Shown in pieces: positions 23,505-36,929 of a stretch of 64,000 bases of DNA. A program made the translations under genes and the position numbers. Within the stretch, counting starts at the first letter, position 1, and each line of letters opens with the position of its first letter. This stretch comes from Prinia subflava (lineage: Eukaryota > Chordata > Aves > Passeriformes > Cisticolidae), in contig NC_086248.1 of NCBI RefSeq assembly GCF_021018805.1, positions 24,746,922-24,810,921 of the forward strand, written 5' to 3'. Under the pieces are notes generated by a model, which saw only the letters and a program-made list of their open reading frames with translations, did not search any database and was not told the DNA's origin.

Positions 23505-24940
23505 AAAAATACTTTTTGCTAGCTTCAAACATCGTTTCTAGTTCTCAGGTTTGTTTGGCCTGTCATTGAAATTCTGTGCCTATTTTTACCATTATCCACC
23601 CCTACAATCAGTCACTAAATAGCAGGAAGTCAGCTAGGAACAAGTAAACTCAAAGATAAATGTAGACACTGAGCCAGCTCAATTTACACCTGTGCATGAC
23701 AGATAATTCTCATGGGATCAAACCCACTCTGGTAAGCAGCAACACTTCTATACGCCTCAGCAGACATCCCATACATAAAGCGTACTTACAGCTCTGGTAA
23801 TCATGTGTTGGCCTGGGAATGGCAAAAGATAGAAAGAGATTAGGCTATGTTTAGGACACCAGGGTGACACCCTAATGAGATTGCAGTCTAGACAATGTCA
23901 AGCTTTACACCAATGAGTGTTTTAAGGTTGCTTAAAGAATCACCAGCAAAGGAATCAGCAAAAACAGATTTAATATAAAACGACAGCACAGAAAGGGGAC
24001 AGATGCACCACCTCAGTAGGAAATGCTAATAAATACAGGTTCTATAGTAATCACACCACTTCGAATTTAAGCTTTAGAAAGCTAGTAGTGCAAGATGTTT
24101 ACTTAATTATGCTGTCAGCAACCACGTCACATTCTTAAATCATCTCCACAAGAGCAGGTTTTATTTTTAGGGACAGAAATTCAACAAACTTACAGCAAAC
24201 CAAAGTTTTTTGTATTTTCCATCACTTCTCCAATAAACATGCTTTGGTTTACCATAGTGACATAGTCAAGATTCTGAAATGAATTCTGCATTGTTATGGT
24301 GAGCAAGGACTGGGGCTGGTAAAAGAGAAACTGGAGCTAATGCATGAGAGGAAACAACTGGAAAATAGCAGCTGGAGACCAGGATTTGCAAAACAGAAGT
24401 TTCCACAATCCCTGTCATTTAAGCCATTGCTTAAAAAAAGCATGATTGAAAAGTGGTATTTCCACAGTTTAAGTGACAGCTCTTTGCCATTTAATGATGC
24501 TAGTGCTAATGTAGACACTACTCTACTCCAGGCTAGTGATACAAACACTGAAATTGGTTGTCCACTTTCAGAACTCTGTCTCTTTGTGTAAACACTGAGC
24601 AGAGAGTACTCCATGAACTTTGTGACTAGGCCTTTATACAAATCTGGAATGAAATTACATAATGTCAGTAGCTCTCATGAATGAAATAGGTCTTTAAAAA
24701 AAGGGTAGGGCATTTGATTTTTGGTTACAAGTCATTAACACAGAAGACAAGAGTATTTAAAAACCACAAACTTCTAAACTTGGAAAATAGACATTTCTTG
24801 TCTTGTAAGATTTTACAGAAATATTACAGGTTTCTATGCATTCAAATAAACAAAAATTAGAGGCTCCCCATTTCTTTCACTGCACTGGTTCACTATACTG
24901 GTTCAATAGGCACTTCGGCACCTTTAGACCTTTTTTTGGA
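23505..24940. other. AT-rich non-coding stretch
   Basis: I recognise nothing in this stretch. Opposing frames at 24,294-24,641 (115 codons minus and 83 codons plus) overlap each other and have no domain. Confidence 0.55.
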
Positions 24941-24944
24941 CCTT

Positions 24945-25204
24945 AATCTAATAGAGGTTAGATAGATACTACATTAGATATAGGTTAGATATTAGGAAGA
25001 AATACTACAGTGTGAGGATAGTGAGACACTGGAACAGGTTGCCCAGAGAGGCTGTGAATGCCCCATTCCTGGAAGGGTTCCAGGCCAGACTGGATGGGGT
25101 TCTGAGTGACCCAGTCTGATGGAAAGTGTCTCTGCCATGGCAGGAGGGTTGGAACAAGATGATTCAGGTGCCTTCCCATTCAATTCAAACCATTCTATGA
25201 TTTT
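24945..25204 (+). mobile_element. CR1 LINE 3' end, plus strand
   Basis: This is the clearest CR1 copy in the window. In order it carries 'tattaggaagaaatactac', 'gagacactggaacaggttgc', 'ccagagaggctgtgaatgc', 'ggatggggttctgag', 'tgccatggcaggagggttgg' and the terminal 'attctatgatt'. These are the standard landmarks of the last 250 or so bases of avian CR1. The element is 5'-truncated, as nearly all CR1 copies are, and no reverse-transcriptase coding region is present. The 64- and 79-codon antisense frames at 24,985-25,231 are by-products. Confidence 0.93.
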
Positions 25205-25323
25205 CAGAGTGCCAGACTGAGCGTGACTCAAGATACAGAATCTGTTCCCACTATATGATTTTCATTTAGCTGGATTGTACAGAAACTTCACCTGGATAAA
25301 ATCACTGATTTACCATGAGGAGG

Positions 25324-25341
25324 AAAAAAAAAAAAAAAAAA
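25324..25341. repeat. Poly-A run (18 bases)
   Basis: This is an uninterrupted A run. It lies 120 bases after the CR1 end, and CR1 elements have no poly-A tail, so it is a separate simple repeat. Confidence 0.85.
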
Positions 25342-25344
25342 GCT

Positions 25345-28300
25345 ATAAGTACTCTTGTGCCCTGTGTGAGAGAACTTGCTAATTCAACAGCTGTCCTGTA
25401 ACTAAGGTATCTTATAAACCACATCATGAGCTATTTTCTTCTCTTGTGAATTAATATAATCCATACTGATCAGCTCAGAACTGAATTTGGAAGTGCTGTA
25501 GACAAAAGTTGTTTTAAATATATTTACACTGGCTAACACTCAAGACGTTTTCTGTGATGAGATCATTATCGTACAGCAGCTTGATAACATGCAGCTCCAA
25601 TAATCTGATTTTGACCTTGCGAGTTATGTAATAATTATTCTGGGAAGCACCTCTATAGAGAAGTACTTCATTTTATCAGTGGTTTCATTGTTATTGCTTT
25701 GGATATAACTGGAAGAAAACAAAAATCTAGTCCTGCCTCAAAAGGCTGCCCTGCCAACTGTTCCCAACAATCATAGCTAGTGACTTCTGCACAAAAAAGA
25801 AGCAGACATCAGGCAAGCCTAGGATCTCTAATCTAGCACATCCAAGAACTGAAACAATAAACAGCCTTTAGGTAGTAATGTACATTAGAATTGTGTTTAA
25901 ATATCAGTTCTTTTTTGCTCTTCATTAACAGATGATTCTGAATATGGAAAGGCTGTGACTTTAATAATTGCCTGGCTTGCCATCGTTACTGCCAGCAGAA
26001 GACCAGAGGCACAGGAAGGCAGCAGCTGATTGGGCAATTCCTGCAAGAGTCTGCTCAAGAGATGAACTTTGAAGCCTGAGTGGAAAAGTCATTTTATAAA
26101 TGGTTCCTGATGAAGAAAGAGAATACAGTGCAAAAACAATTATCAAGAGTAGCAAATAGTGAGGAGAAACTGCATGGAATCTTCATGGAAGAATTTTTTT
26201 CCAGAAGCAAAACCTGAGTGATTGTCAATGTAATCAGAAAATACTGAAGGACTTAAGGTGCAGAGTTTCACAAAAATGTCACTGGCCAGCTAATTGAGAA
26301 AATGTTTCTTAGCTGGCTCCAACCCATGTGGTAGAGGTGCAGTAGACTTCAGAGACCTCTGACAGTAGAACAAACTATGCTGATGATTGCAACCTTACAG
26401 GAAAAGAAATTCTGGGGTTATTGGAGAGCTGGCAGCAGTTTTTAGAAGTAACTTGTCAACCCCAGAACAGCTGGGTTTCCTGTAGCACTTCTCTCCAGGT
26501 ATCTATGGCTTGGTAGTGGCAGAGCTGTTGTCCTGGTTACTGATCCACACAATAGAAGTGGTCAGGTGGTCGAGTTGAAGAAATTGTGCTGAATATTATT
26601 CTGTCACTGCTGACAAAGAAGAAGTACAGCTTACTTTATATGCTTTATTTCACAGTAAACTGTTTTGTGCTGTTATAGTATTAATGTTTCTAATCAACGT
26701 GTTTTGGAAATGGATTTGATCCAAGTCATGGGACTCCTCAGGACTCTAAAGAGTAAGGGAGTTTCAGGATAATACTCAAGTGTTCAATGTCAGTAGAAGA
26801 AAGTGTGACTACCTGAAGCAATGGCCTTGCATGCAGGGTGACAGGAGAACATTCTGTCGTTCGCCTTCTTTCTGAGCAAGGGCTCATAATAGAGTTAGAA
26901 AGATAATAAATCAACATGCAAGTACGTCTGTAAGATTACAAACTACTCTTTGAAACTGGGATCGCTCTTTTGCAGAATTTATAGTCAAGCTAGATGAAGG
27001 ATTGAACTCCAAGGGAAAGGAACGACCAGAAGTAAGTGAAGCTAAAGAAAAAGGCATTATGAGGACAGCGTACAACACTGTTGGTATTTCAGAGCTTCTT
27101 AAAAAAATAGAACCCAAAAGCAGCACCAGAATAAAAAAAAAATCTAGGAAACAACTCAACAGAAATATCCATAGAAAACAGTGAAAGGAAATTAATAGAG
27201 CAATTACTTTGTTTCTGGTCTCCTCCAGGTAAAATGAAGAGGTGGGGACATATGATGAGAAGCATCAGTAAAGTATAACTTATGCAATATTGCTGAAACA
27301 AAGCAGCCCCTCTCCCACTGGATCATCTAGCACATCACACAGTAATAAAAAAGAAATTTGATTTCATGTTAAAAGATGGCTTGAAGCAGTGATTACCACC
27401 ATCTTCCACACTTATAACAGTATCAAACATCTAATAAAGAGATGAAGGTACATAAAGATTTCTGCTTACAAAAGTCTTCATTCACAAAAAGACGAAGATC
27501 ATCTACCTTATTATACAAGAGATACTTTGGAAAAAAAGATAAGAAACAGAATATATTTACAATTTTAACTTATTGAATATAATGTTGTCCTTCAAGTTGA
27601 ATTATCATAGAGACATGGAAGGGGAAATAACATGTGTTGTGATAACCTGTGGATTGCTTCAGTGATGCAGAATTCCATTTAGACTCTTGAATGCACCAGG
27701 GATATTTCAGATGTTTGTGAAGAGTATAACCCAAGTTCCAAGGATCAAAAAAAATCCTTACATCCTTAAATGACTTCATCTGTTCCCATTAAACATGGGT
27801 GGAACATCTGGTAGAAATGGAAAGTACTCCAAATCTTTTTAAGAGCCAGGGTTTAAATTTGTGAGAAATAATGCTCATTTACAAAGAATCACACAGTTTT
27901 CCTCAGATAAAAAGGCAGTGATGGGGGGCTGGAGCCTTGTGTCCAAAAACATGGAAAGTAAAATAACGGAAAGTTTCTATATATGTGAGGAGGGCATAGT
28001 GAGAGGACATAAAACTTTTTTAGAGAGCAGGAAATACAAGCTACTCTTCTAGACAGAGAAATAGTCAAAAGATTAATCCTGAAGAAGCCAATTACTTCTA
28101 AATTATGCCATGTCTGACTCATTCCAGCTACTCATCATATACCTCTGATAAGTCAAACTTTTCTAGTAAAGATGTTCTTTGGAAAACACAAAATTGTCAA
28201 GCTCAACTGACACAGAACAAAAACAGTTGAAAACAAATTAGAGAATTAGAGAACTACAAAAATTCATTGGTTTGATTATTATGGAGATGCTCCATTTTTC

Positions 28301-28730
28301 TCATAAATTTACTTACTGAATACAGAACTAACAGATACATGGAGCACAGAATTCAGAGTGACTGCTAGGATACTTGTGAATTCACAAGATGCCTAAATAT
28401 GCATCCAAATAACACCACAATGATGGAAAGTGAACAGCGGTTAATTATTTTAATTTGGCTGCAGATCTAATGGGAGTAACTTCGTCCCTAGCTTGGGATG
28501 ACTTCTAAGAATCACACTTTGTAAAGTGGATTTTCAGGAACACTCCAGAAGGCTTTCAGCTGACCAAATCAGACGTACTACCTGAGCAGTGGTGCTCTGC
28601 CTCCTTTAAAGTCCAGAAAGCAAGTGGAAACATTCAAACAATTTTAGGCTAGATCCCATCAGTCTGAGTCCAATCACGGGCTAAGCCTGTAATCAAATGC
28701 TGAACCTGACTGGGCAGATGACTGATGGCA
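25345..28730. other. AT-rich non-coding stretch
   Basis: No gene or named repeat is seen. Frames reach only 82 codons (26,911-27,159 minus) and have no domain or splice context. Confidence 0.6.
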
Positions 28731-28732
28731 TG

Positions 28733-29291
28733 TGTCTCTGCTGGTTTGGAAGCAAAAGCAGTGAGAGACCCCAAATCAGAAATACAATTTAATAGGAGGG
28801 AAAAAAAGTAAAATAAAATAAAATAAAAGCAAAAGTACAAAAGACTACTGACAGAGTCAGAATACAACCTGCCACCCTGTCAGTTCGGGTGGTGGTAGCA
28901 GTCCAAATGGAGCAGTCTTGAAGCAGTGATCCTGCAGAAAGGTTTAGTAGCTCTTGTCCTCTGGTAATCCAGTGGGTGAGGCCTCCTGTGCTGTCCCAAA
29001 TCCCAGATTATATCCAGGTGGGAATGCTTGGCTCCTCCCCTGGGCAGAGCATCTCACAATGGGCTGATCTCATTCTATGAGTCCTGCAGTGGGTCCTTGA
29101 TTGCCCATTAAACAGAGATGGCTCCCAGAGGGAGTTACCTGTGAGTCATGGGCAAGGCCTTGATGGCCCAGTAACAGAAGATAGTCCAGAGGGAGAGCCA
29201 AGGGAAACACTGCCCCACCTGGTTCCAACAGCTGGTGAAGAGGGTGATAGGATACATACTTTGGGCACATCTGACATTGTAACCTAGGACA
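28733..29291 (-). mobile_element. Avian ERV LTR (second family), probable solo LTR
   Basis: Read on the minus strand, the element begins TGTCCTAGGTTACAATGTC (from 29,291). It has a TATA-like GGATATAATC (plus 29,006-29,015) and a polyadenylation signal ATTAAA (plus 28,788-28,793). It ends AGAGACA at 28,733. This order fits U3-R-U5 of a retroviral LTR, and I recognise the sequence as a songbird ERV LTR type. A (TAAAA)n run at 28,808-28,828 is part of it. The 5-base word gcatg occurs right before the left end (28,728-28,732) and again at 29,301-29,305. The right copy is nine bases beyond the last CA, so the exact right boundary and the target duplication remain uncertain. No internal retroviral genes are adjacent. 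Confidence 0.7.
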
Positions 29292-29301
29292 ATGTCAGAT
29301 G
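29268..29301. repeat. Perfect 13-bp inverted repeat at the LTR end
   Basis: The left arm catctgacattgt (29,268-29,280) and the right arm acaatgtcagatg (29,289-29,301) are exact reverse complements. They are separated by aacctagg, which itself includes the palindrome cctagg. Confidence 0.9.
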
Positions 29302-29344
29302 CATGCAACAGAGATTCCTAAACAGATCAGGAAAAAATGAGTTT

Positions 29345-29440
29345 GAAAAATAAATTATTAAATTTATTATTATAATTAAATAAATATGTAATATAATTAT
29401 ATAATTTAATAAATTATGAAATTATTTATTTAATTATTAG
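29345..29440. repeat. AT-only low-complexity segment with 15-bp inverted repeat
   Basis: About 95 bases are almost entirely A and T. The arms ataattaaataaata (29,372-29,386) and tatttatttaattat (29,423-29,437) are exact reverse complements with a 36-base spacer. Confidence 0.9.
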
Positions 29441-29444
29441 AACA

Positions 29445-32400
29445 GCTAGTGAAAGTCAATTTAAAAAGTCAACTATTACTGTTAATACCTAAAAAAAAGA
29501 TAACTTGAGGTAAGCTGAAGGAATCATAAGCAGGGGAAAAATAATCATTAAGTCATAGTCATCCTGAATCATTTCATCCAGGTGTTTCACTAATTTACTC
29601 TTAAAGCTGTCAAACAATAAGGCCCATTTTATCATGGCAATATCTTATCAACTTTATTTGTCAATGTTTTTAAAATATTTTTCTTCTTATCCTTTTTTTT
29701 TCCATTTTGTGTTATTCCCACTATTATTCACTTTTCACTTCAAAGAGCTTCAATATTTTTTCAGTTACCCAGTTTTAAATATAACAGTTCCATTTGCCAT
29801 GTCCCTTTGCAAATATCAAACAAATAATTCTTGTTTGCATTTCAAGAGCAACTTTTTCATCATGTTAATTAAGAATTCATAATATTTCAGTTTTTATCAT
29901 GATCTATGTACCACTGTCATTAAACATACAGAAGCCAAAGTGAGTAAAGGTAAAGTCACATATCACAAAATATTGCACCTGTACTATAGCCTAGTCAATA
30001 CTAGAAATTTATTCTAGATGTAGAATTTACATGGATGAAAATCAGTGACAGAACTGCAATAGGTTTCCTTAGGGCTAGAATTTCAGAAAGTGGGATCCTT
30101 TTCCCTATTAATAGTGTTTAAACAAAAGTTCATCTTTCTTTCCTCCCACTCCATCATTTGTTTTGTTTTTTCTCTTCTGTTCTGTGTGTATTATTTTCCT
30201 GGTTTTGCCTTAGTTCAGTTATTTTTCAAAATACATGTAAGTTATGAGCAAATGAGAAAACAATGTTAAGCATTGCTACTTAAGTAAACTGCCTGGTTCG
30301 TGTTCTAACCTTCCATATAAAAGCTTTATAATTACTAAAATATAATAGAAGTTTGTGAAAAGTACTCCCATCATATTCTACAATCGATCAAATTATTTAT
30401 ATACTTTCTACTGAAAATTGATATACACTGATAAATTTATAGCAAATAAAATACAATTCATGATTTTGACTACAACACATAAGAGTTCTGGGATTATTCA
30501 AGATTTGCATTATGTTACAGTAGAAGATTTTAGAAGAGAAACAGGCTTTTTATTCATATTCCATTATTCTAATACAACATATTAAGCACACAGTTTTTAT
30601 TACACTCGTCTTGCTAACTCCAAGAAACAGGCACTGGAAGTTAATTTTACACTGAATACTTCTATTCTTAACAATCTGTCAACTAATGTAATAAAGACAG
30701 CTGTCAAAGTGCAAGAAACAGGAATAAGACTGTCATTAAAAATAGATAAGGGAGACTTTTTTGAAAGGGTGTTATAAATTTCAGTTAATCACAAATGCTC
30801 ACGGCAAGCCTAAGATTCAATGGGTGTTTTTAACACAGATACCTGGAAGAACTCCAGGATATCAGACTTCTGGCACCTCCAGAAATAACATTTTTTTTTC
30901 CCTTTCAGTCTGCCTAACACATACAAATTGCCACTAAGTAAATGGATTATTCCCCCTTCCATTTCAAGAGCTAAAATATGAGATAGAGCCAGAAAACCAA
31001 GGAAAACATGAGGGGAAGATAGAGGAAAATATCAGAAAGAAGGACATGAAATGGAATTGCGTTGGAGGAGCTATAGACTCCTGAAATGGCATGGTGCCTC
31101 TCTGCAAGGCTTGTCTTGCTCCCCAGTGGCTCACTGAAATGGCTCAATGATTTTCTGACTCCTTTTCAAGTCTGCTGGATCCTGAGGGGTTCAGGGAACA
31201 GGCATGAATTGTCTTTCCAGTTTTGTAGTTTCAAGTGCTACTGCTTAAAGTATAATCAAGTCCATTCTGTTATTACACAAGGTTCAGCAATAAACTGGCG
31301 CAATAAAATTGTGTCTCTCACATGAATCTGATCCCAGTGTCTTTGGGAACTTGATTTCTGGAAACCTAGGAAGTGAAGCAAGACTAATAATTTCCTTCAG
31401 GATAAATAGATAATATTCTTGCAGTCATCACTGTTTATTGTCCTTTGACATATGAGAAAAAGGTGGTAGATCATGTGCTGTGTGATACTGAGCTGGTTTT
31501 CCTTGGTAATACATATACCACATTAAACTACTATCAAATAATTAAAAGGATGGTAGTTGAGAAAACTCAGTTGAAGAAATTATTAAAAAGAAGTGTTGAG
31601 ATGAACCTTACGGCAGAAAAGGAAAAATAAGGAAAAATTTGCTTCTTTTTGAAAGGGAACAGTTTTACATCACGTTACACTGAATTCTACTTTAACCCAA
31701 GGAACAGAAAGGGATGTTATGCACAGGAGCTGAAAAAACCCCAAGCCCAAACATCAAATTGCTGTTATGAATGAGCCATATGAGGGTGACTGCCATTGCA
31801 AGCTCTCAGCTGCCCCAAGGGGAGGGAGGGCAGACAAGGTGTGGAGGTGGGACTGCAGTGTGAGTCATGCCAGGGTTCATTTCCAGAAAGGTCAGTGGGG
31901 AGTGGAACAGGGACCAGCTGGCATTACTCAACTGCTCTGTGAGTTAACATTTCCCACACCCTGGCTTTTTTCTCTGATTCCAGTATGTCCTTCCACTCAG
32001 CATCTTTTATTCGGAAAAACCAGACTGTTTCCTTGGAAAATGTATACACTCAAGTTACTAGAAGCAGTTTTGTAAGCCACTGCATGTCCAAAGCTCATGT
32101 CAGCATCATACAAAGTCCCTAAGCATAAAATTTCTCCTGGGCTGATAGCAGTAGCCCATGAGTACTCAGTTCAATTTTTGTATAAATTAATGGCAATTTC
32201 AGTTTAGCTAAATTTTGCCTTGAGTTTCTGCTGTTTGTTTAAATAGTAAGGGGAGAAAAAACCAAAAATAGTACAGAGGATAATAAAGATTATCCTATGT
32301 GTTCCATGAATAAAAATATTTCCATCCCAGCAGCTGAGTGTAGATAGTCTTAGATTTAATTTTCCTTATTACAGAAAGCAAGGGTAAAGAAATAAACAAT

Positions 32401-33960
32401 TTCACCATATGTTATTTAAATACAGTAGGACATTCCAAGTAACCTCAGCTATATGTTTAGAACTGAAAAAGAAAAAACAAACAACAACCAACCACAAACT
32501 AACCAAGCCACAATACCAAAGCTTTTTTCTTGTATATTTAATGTGTTCCAGGGATTTTTCTTTATTTTTAAAACTGTGAAATTGATATGCTCCTTTTTCT
32601 TCAATCAAATTTTATGCTGAGCATTTTACACATCATCAAAATTAAATATTGACCCTGATTAGGGTTAGTTTTCTGAGATAGTTTTCTAATAACATTACCA
32701 TTTTCATTCAGATTTCAAAACTTTTAATTTTCTAAGTGATATCCAGGAAATATTTTGGTGATTTTTTTTAACAACACTGTGATTTCACAATGCCACAACT
32801 CCCTGAACTGAGTGTAGCTGGAAGAACTTGTTTCTGACAGTAAATTTGGACCTGAATGTGCAATTCGTCAGTAAGTGTGCCCAATGGATTTGCTTTGTTA
32901 CATCTGACATAAAAATATACAGACTATTGGAGAAGATCCTTCTTTCCCCCACCACTCTTGCTGCTGTATACCAGGATTGTTGCTATTCAGTGAAAAAACT
33001 CAATATAGCAAACACATTATTTGTATGAATGACACCTGCTTACAGAATGCTATATTTTCTTTAGAAATTTTTACTGATTTTCAAATAGAGATAAAACAAG
33101 TTATGTAGATTTGTATAGAATACAGATTTTTGTTTTGTAGCTCATTATGCTTGTTCAGTGGAATCATATCTTCATATTTTTACTCAAAGATTAGACACAA
33201 TATAGCTATAAGCAGTTTTATCTAAAAATCATTACCATGTAGGTCAGAAAAAACATGCAAATAGTCATAATGTTGTGTAGATGTAACAGTAGAGTTCAAA
33301 GTGGAATAATACTGCCATAATTAGTTTTTAAAAGGGGAATAGGTCATGCCAGAACAAGATTCAACAGTTTCTTTTATCCAATTCATTCCAGAGATTGCGA
33401 AGTGTGCTGTCAAATAGCTTGGGCCTGATATAGCTGACCTCATTTTAGTTATTACAACTTGGCATTCATGGTCCTCTAAAGAAAGAATGCTAGAAATATG
33501 CTATTGGGAGCTATCCTTGCAAATTAAAAGCATTCCAGGTCAATGGCCCTACATGCAGTCAGACATAATCCTCCAGATGCTGAGCTCAACCCATCCCACC
33601 ACGTGCTCTGCCCACCTGCCAGGCAGCTCTTTCTAGGAGCACAGTCTCACTGCCTCACAATAATAAAACACGTAATAAAGACGTTCTTGAGCCCTGAATT
33701 TAATAGGGCAAAACTATTCATGGAGTCTAACCATGCTGGTTACTGCATCATTCTCCTGCCAGGCAGTGCAAGAAAGCAGGAGCTCCATAAAGAACAGGGA
33801 AGGGGGAATAGAGTGAGTTTTGAAGCAGGAGTGTTTGGAGGGCAGTGAAACAGGGAGATGTAAAAGACAAATTCTGGTGACAAGGCCAAATTCTCTGTAA
33901 AAACATCCTAAACAATGACAACACTAATTATATTTCTTTCTCATGGATATTGTAGAGAAT
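29445..33960. other. AT-rich non-coding stretch
   Basis: No gene is recognised. A GC-richer patch at 31,770-31,960 holds a 102-codon frame (31,767-32,075 plus) without any domain. An A/C-rich low-complexity patch lies at 32,467-32,512. Confidence 0.55.
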
Positions 33961-33965
33961 GCATT

Positions 33966-34031
33966 TAAAACAAAAGCAAACAAACAAACAAACAAAAAAA
34001 ATCCCAAACCACAAAACACCAAAACAAAACA
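33966..34031. repeat. (CAAA)n low-complexity region
   Basis: A core of (aaac) units at 33,976-33,995 is followed by A/C-rich imperfect units. Confidence 0.85.
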
Positions 34032-34034
34032 GGA

Positions 34035-35788
34035 GGTGAACCAAAACACTATATTCTTACAAACCCTTATATTATATTCTTATAAAGCATTATATTCAGG
34101 ATTTTTAAGTCATTTAGGATTTGAGGGCTTTCCAGTGGACAGATGAAGGATATTCAGTTACCACAACAGGGCACACACACACCCATGGGAAGCGTGCTGG
34201 ATCACAATGTGAGCTTTGCTTCTAACAGAATTACATATGACAGGAACATGTAGACTGTGTTTTAAATTTAGTTTTATCATAAAAATGTTCAAGGATAAAG
34301 CTTACCTCTTGGTTCTTAATTGCTTTCCAAGTAAACTGGTCCATAACGCCTGCCCTTTTACCTTCATTTTCACTGTGCTCGCTCAAAGCTTGTCAGGTGC
34401 TAACCATAGCTGGGTGGGGATTGTTAATCACTGTTAAATTTATTAGCTTCCCTCTACATCTCTTAACTAGCTGCCCACTATTTTACAATTGTCCTCTCTT
34501 AAACTGGCACATCTGGTTTGAGTAACAAACCCAGGTCAGACAAAGGGGGCGCTACTGGTAAAAGTGATCAGCTCAAGGACCTGGATCACCTGGGCACAAG
34601 TACCTTTGGAAGGGCTCTTCACTGTATCAATACTAACAATTGCCTTAAGCTGTGGCAACACTGGAATAGACAGAGTTTAAGATACCTTCCTCTGTAATTT
34701 TTCCAAAGCAGCAAGTTTTGCTCAGGGAGGGAGCAGAACAGCAGAGCCTCCGGCTGCAGCCACAGCATCTTCTGTCAAGAGGGTGGAAAGAAAAGGATCA
34801 TAAGGCAGGGCAGTGCAGGCCAGGCCCTCTTCTGCTCTGAAAATGCTGTCCCTGAAGTTGGTGAGGAAAAAAGAAAGAAGGGATGAGAATGTGTACATCT
34901 AGAAACCTGCTGCTTCTTATATACAGAAAGGGGGAAAGAGTAAAAAAACCCCTCTTTCTAATATATTATCTCATAAGACGTTATGCTCAAACACATCCAG
35001 CTCAGGTTTGATTGATACAGTGCTGCTACAAAATAGTTTAGTGGCTAGACTTGTATGTCCTCCTATGTTTGAGTACGTTTTTTCTGATCTACTTCTGCCA
35101 CCCAGTGGATACTTCATATGAAAACTCTCCTTTGTGTTTATTTCAAAAGATGTCCCAGAAAACATGTCCTTCTCTGTGTAATTATGAGCAGGTAGCTAAT
35201 ACCAAGGTCTTAGTGGGCAGGAATACGGTGGAACATAAATTGTCAGGGGCTTTGATGTGTTTTTTAATATTGTAGTAGTGTCTTCTCTCCCCTCTTGGTT
35301 TTTTCCTCAGTTTCACAGCTTTGAAGGAGACAGAAAAACACTCCTTTGGCATACAAGGTATTGTCATATAAAACTAGTTCATCAGAAACCAGAGAAGGCA
35401 CTCCAGTAATTGCTGACTGATAAAAGCCCTTAGGAAAAACAAATTATGTTTTTTTCTAACAGCAGCTCAAATATCATGAAATAAGAACACCTAGAGCCAC
35501 ACACTGAAGTCAACAACAGACATAAAAGCTGTGCCTGAGACAGTATTATCTATTATGTGCTTTATATGATTAACTGAAGAAAAGCTGTGGTATAATATAT
35601 ACAGTCTTGAATGGGGCATTTCCTAATATTAGAAAATTTACTTTCCAACATGGAAAATATTCTTATGAAGAACATTTTGCATTTAGATCAATATCAAATT
35701 CATCTTCCATTTAAAAGGCTTATTGAAACCTACTAAATCTCATATAAATCAATGGAAAATTCCTAGCTGTTAGGTTATCTTCCACCAC
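34035..35788. other. Non-coding stretch
   Basis: No gene or mobile element is recognised. A CTCF-like word at 34,538-34,556 is listed separately. Confidence 0.5.
34538..34556 (+). promoter_or_regulatory. CTCF-like motif
   Basis: The word aaagggggcgctac matches the 3' half of the vertebrate CTCF consensus (AGGGGGCGCTA) exactly. The 5' half (CCACC) is poorly matched. CpG and GGCGC words are rare in this AT-rich surrounding, so the word stands out, but binding cannot be judged from sequence alone. Confidence 0.25.
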
Positions 35789-35790
35789 AG

Positions 35791-35859
35791 AACAACAACA
35801 AACAAACAAACAAGAAACCAACCACCACCACAACCAACCAACCAACCAACAAACCAACA
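35791..35859. repeat. (CAA)n/(CAAA)n/(CCAA)n compound microsatellite
   Basis: The run goes through aac, aaac, acc and then ccaa units without a break. Confidence 0.9.
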
Positions 35860-36928
35860 GATTTAAAAAGAGAAGGCATTACAAAATACTCTGAACAAAG
35901 TCAAGCTCTGAAATCGTCAGCTCAGCAAATCTTTATGTGTGACCAGCCATAACAGCTGTGGTATGAACAATTTAGTGTTTACAGTACTAGGTCTCAGAAG
36001 CAGGTTCATAGTCTCTCTTCTATCCACCCATTGCACATTCAGGCAGAGGCTGAACTTTCTTCAGTAAGATGGGGAAAATGGAGATGATAAGACAACTATT
36101 AAAGTAAAAATGCATATTGCTGTCATCCTTTTGTCTTCAGCAAATCATCGCATCAGTCAGTTAGAATAATTTGTAAATTTTGCCTCCAAATTGGAAGAAA
36201 TTGCAGGATTGCTGAACTGAGGTGAAGATACTGAAATAAATGTCAGTGCTGGGTGGCACTAGCACACACTCAGTGGTTCAGGGCAGACTATACTTTTCTT
36301 AGATCCTTTTCTGACTTCTGCTTGACCCAGAAATACAAGCCTCTAAATTATTGAGGTACCTTCAAATAAAAGTACAAATAAAATACCTTAAAAAATAACT
36401 CTGAAAAATCCCCACCTACCTTCTTAAAGCAGTTTGAAAAACTCTGCACTCACCAAGCCCCTGTCCTCCTGTACCTTCCTTAACTAGCTGATCCTTCCTG
36501 CTCAAGGCTCCTGATGCTCATAACTCAGCCTCATGTCAGTTACAGACAAGTGTCTCGGGTTGTCTTGCATCCCCAAGGAGAAAGTTTGGGAATGGTTGTT
36601 ATTTCTGTCTTCCTCCCTCCCTTGATAGTCTTACTCTTGAGAAGAGAGATGCTAAGCAGACCAGAACAGAGGGATGCGTTCTAGCAGCTGAAAGGATTAA
36701 ATCCCCATTTCCCTTTGTCCAGTAACTTCAAGTTTATATGTTTCATCAGCAAAGACCTTAAATCAAGCTGGGTGATAGATCTAGAATGTGCAATATCTGA
36801 GCTATCATTTCCCCTGCAACAGGTCTGGCAGCCAAAGCAATGAATGAAACAGCCTTTCAAATTAACCCTTTCTGAACTTCTGAGCTTAATGCTTTCTGAA
36901 CCCCATGGTCTCGTTTCTCTAGATTTCA
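35860..36928. other. Non-coding stretch
   Basis: I recognise nothing here. The 118-codon minus frame at 36,681-37,037 runs into the LTR fragment downstream and is not supported as a gene. Confidence 0.55.
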
Positions 36929-36929
36929 T

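Noticed and set aside
25324..25341. Poly-A tail of a processed pseudogene
   Set aside because: No gene-like sequence precedes it and no target duplication is visible; the nearby CR1 does not use a poly-A tail.
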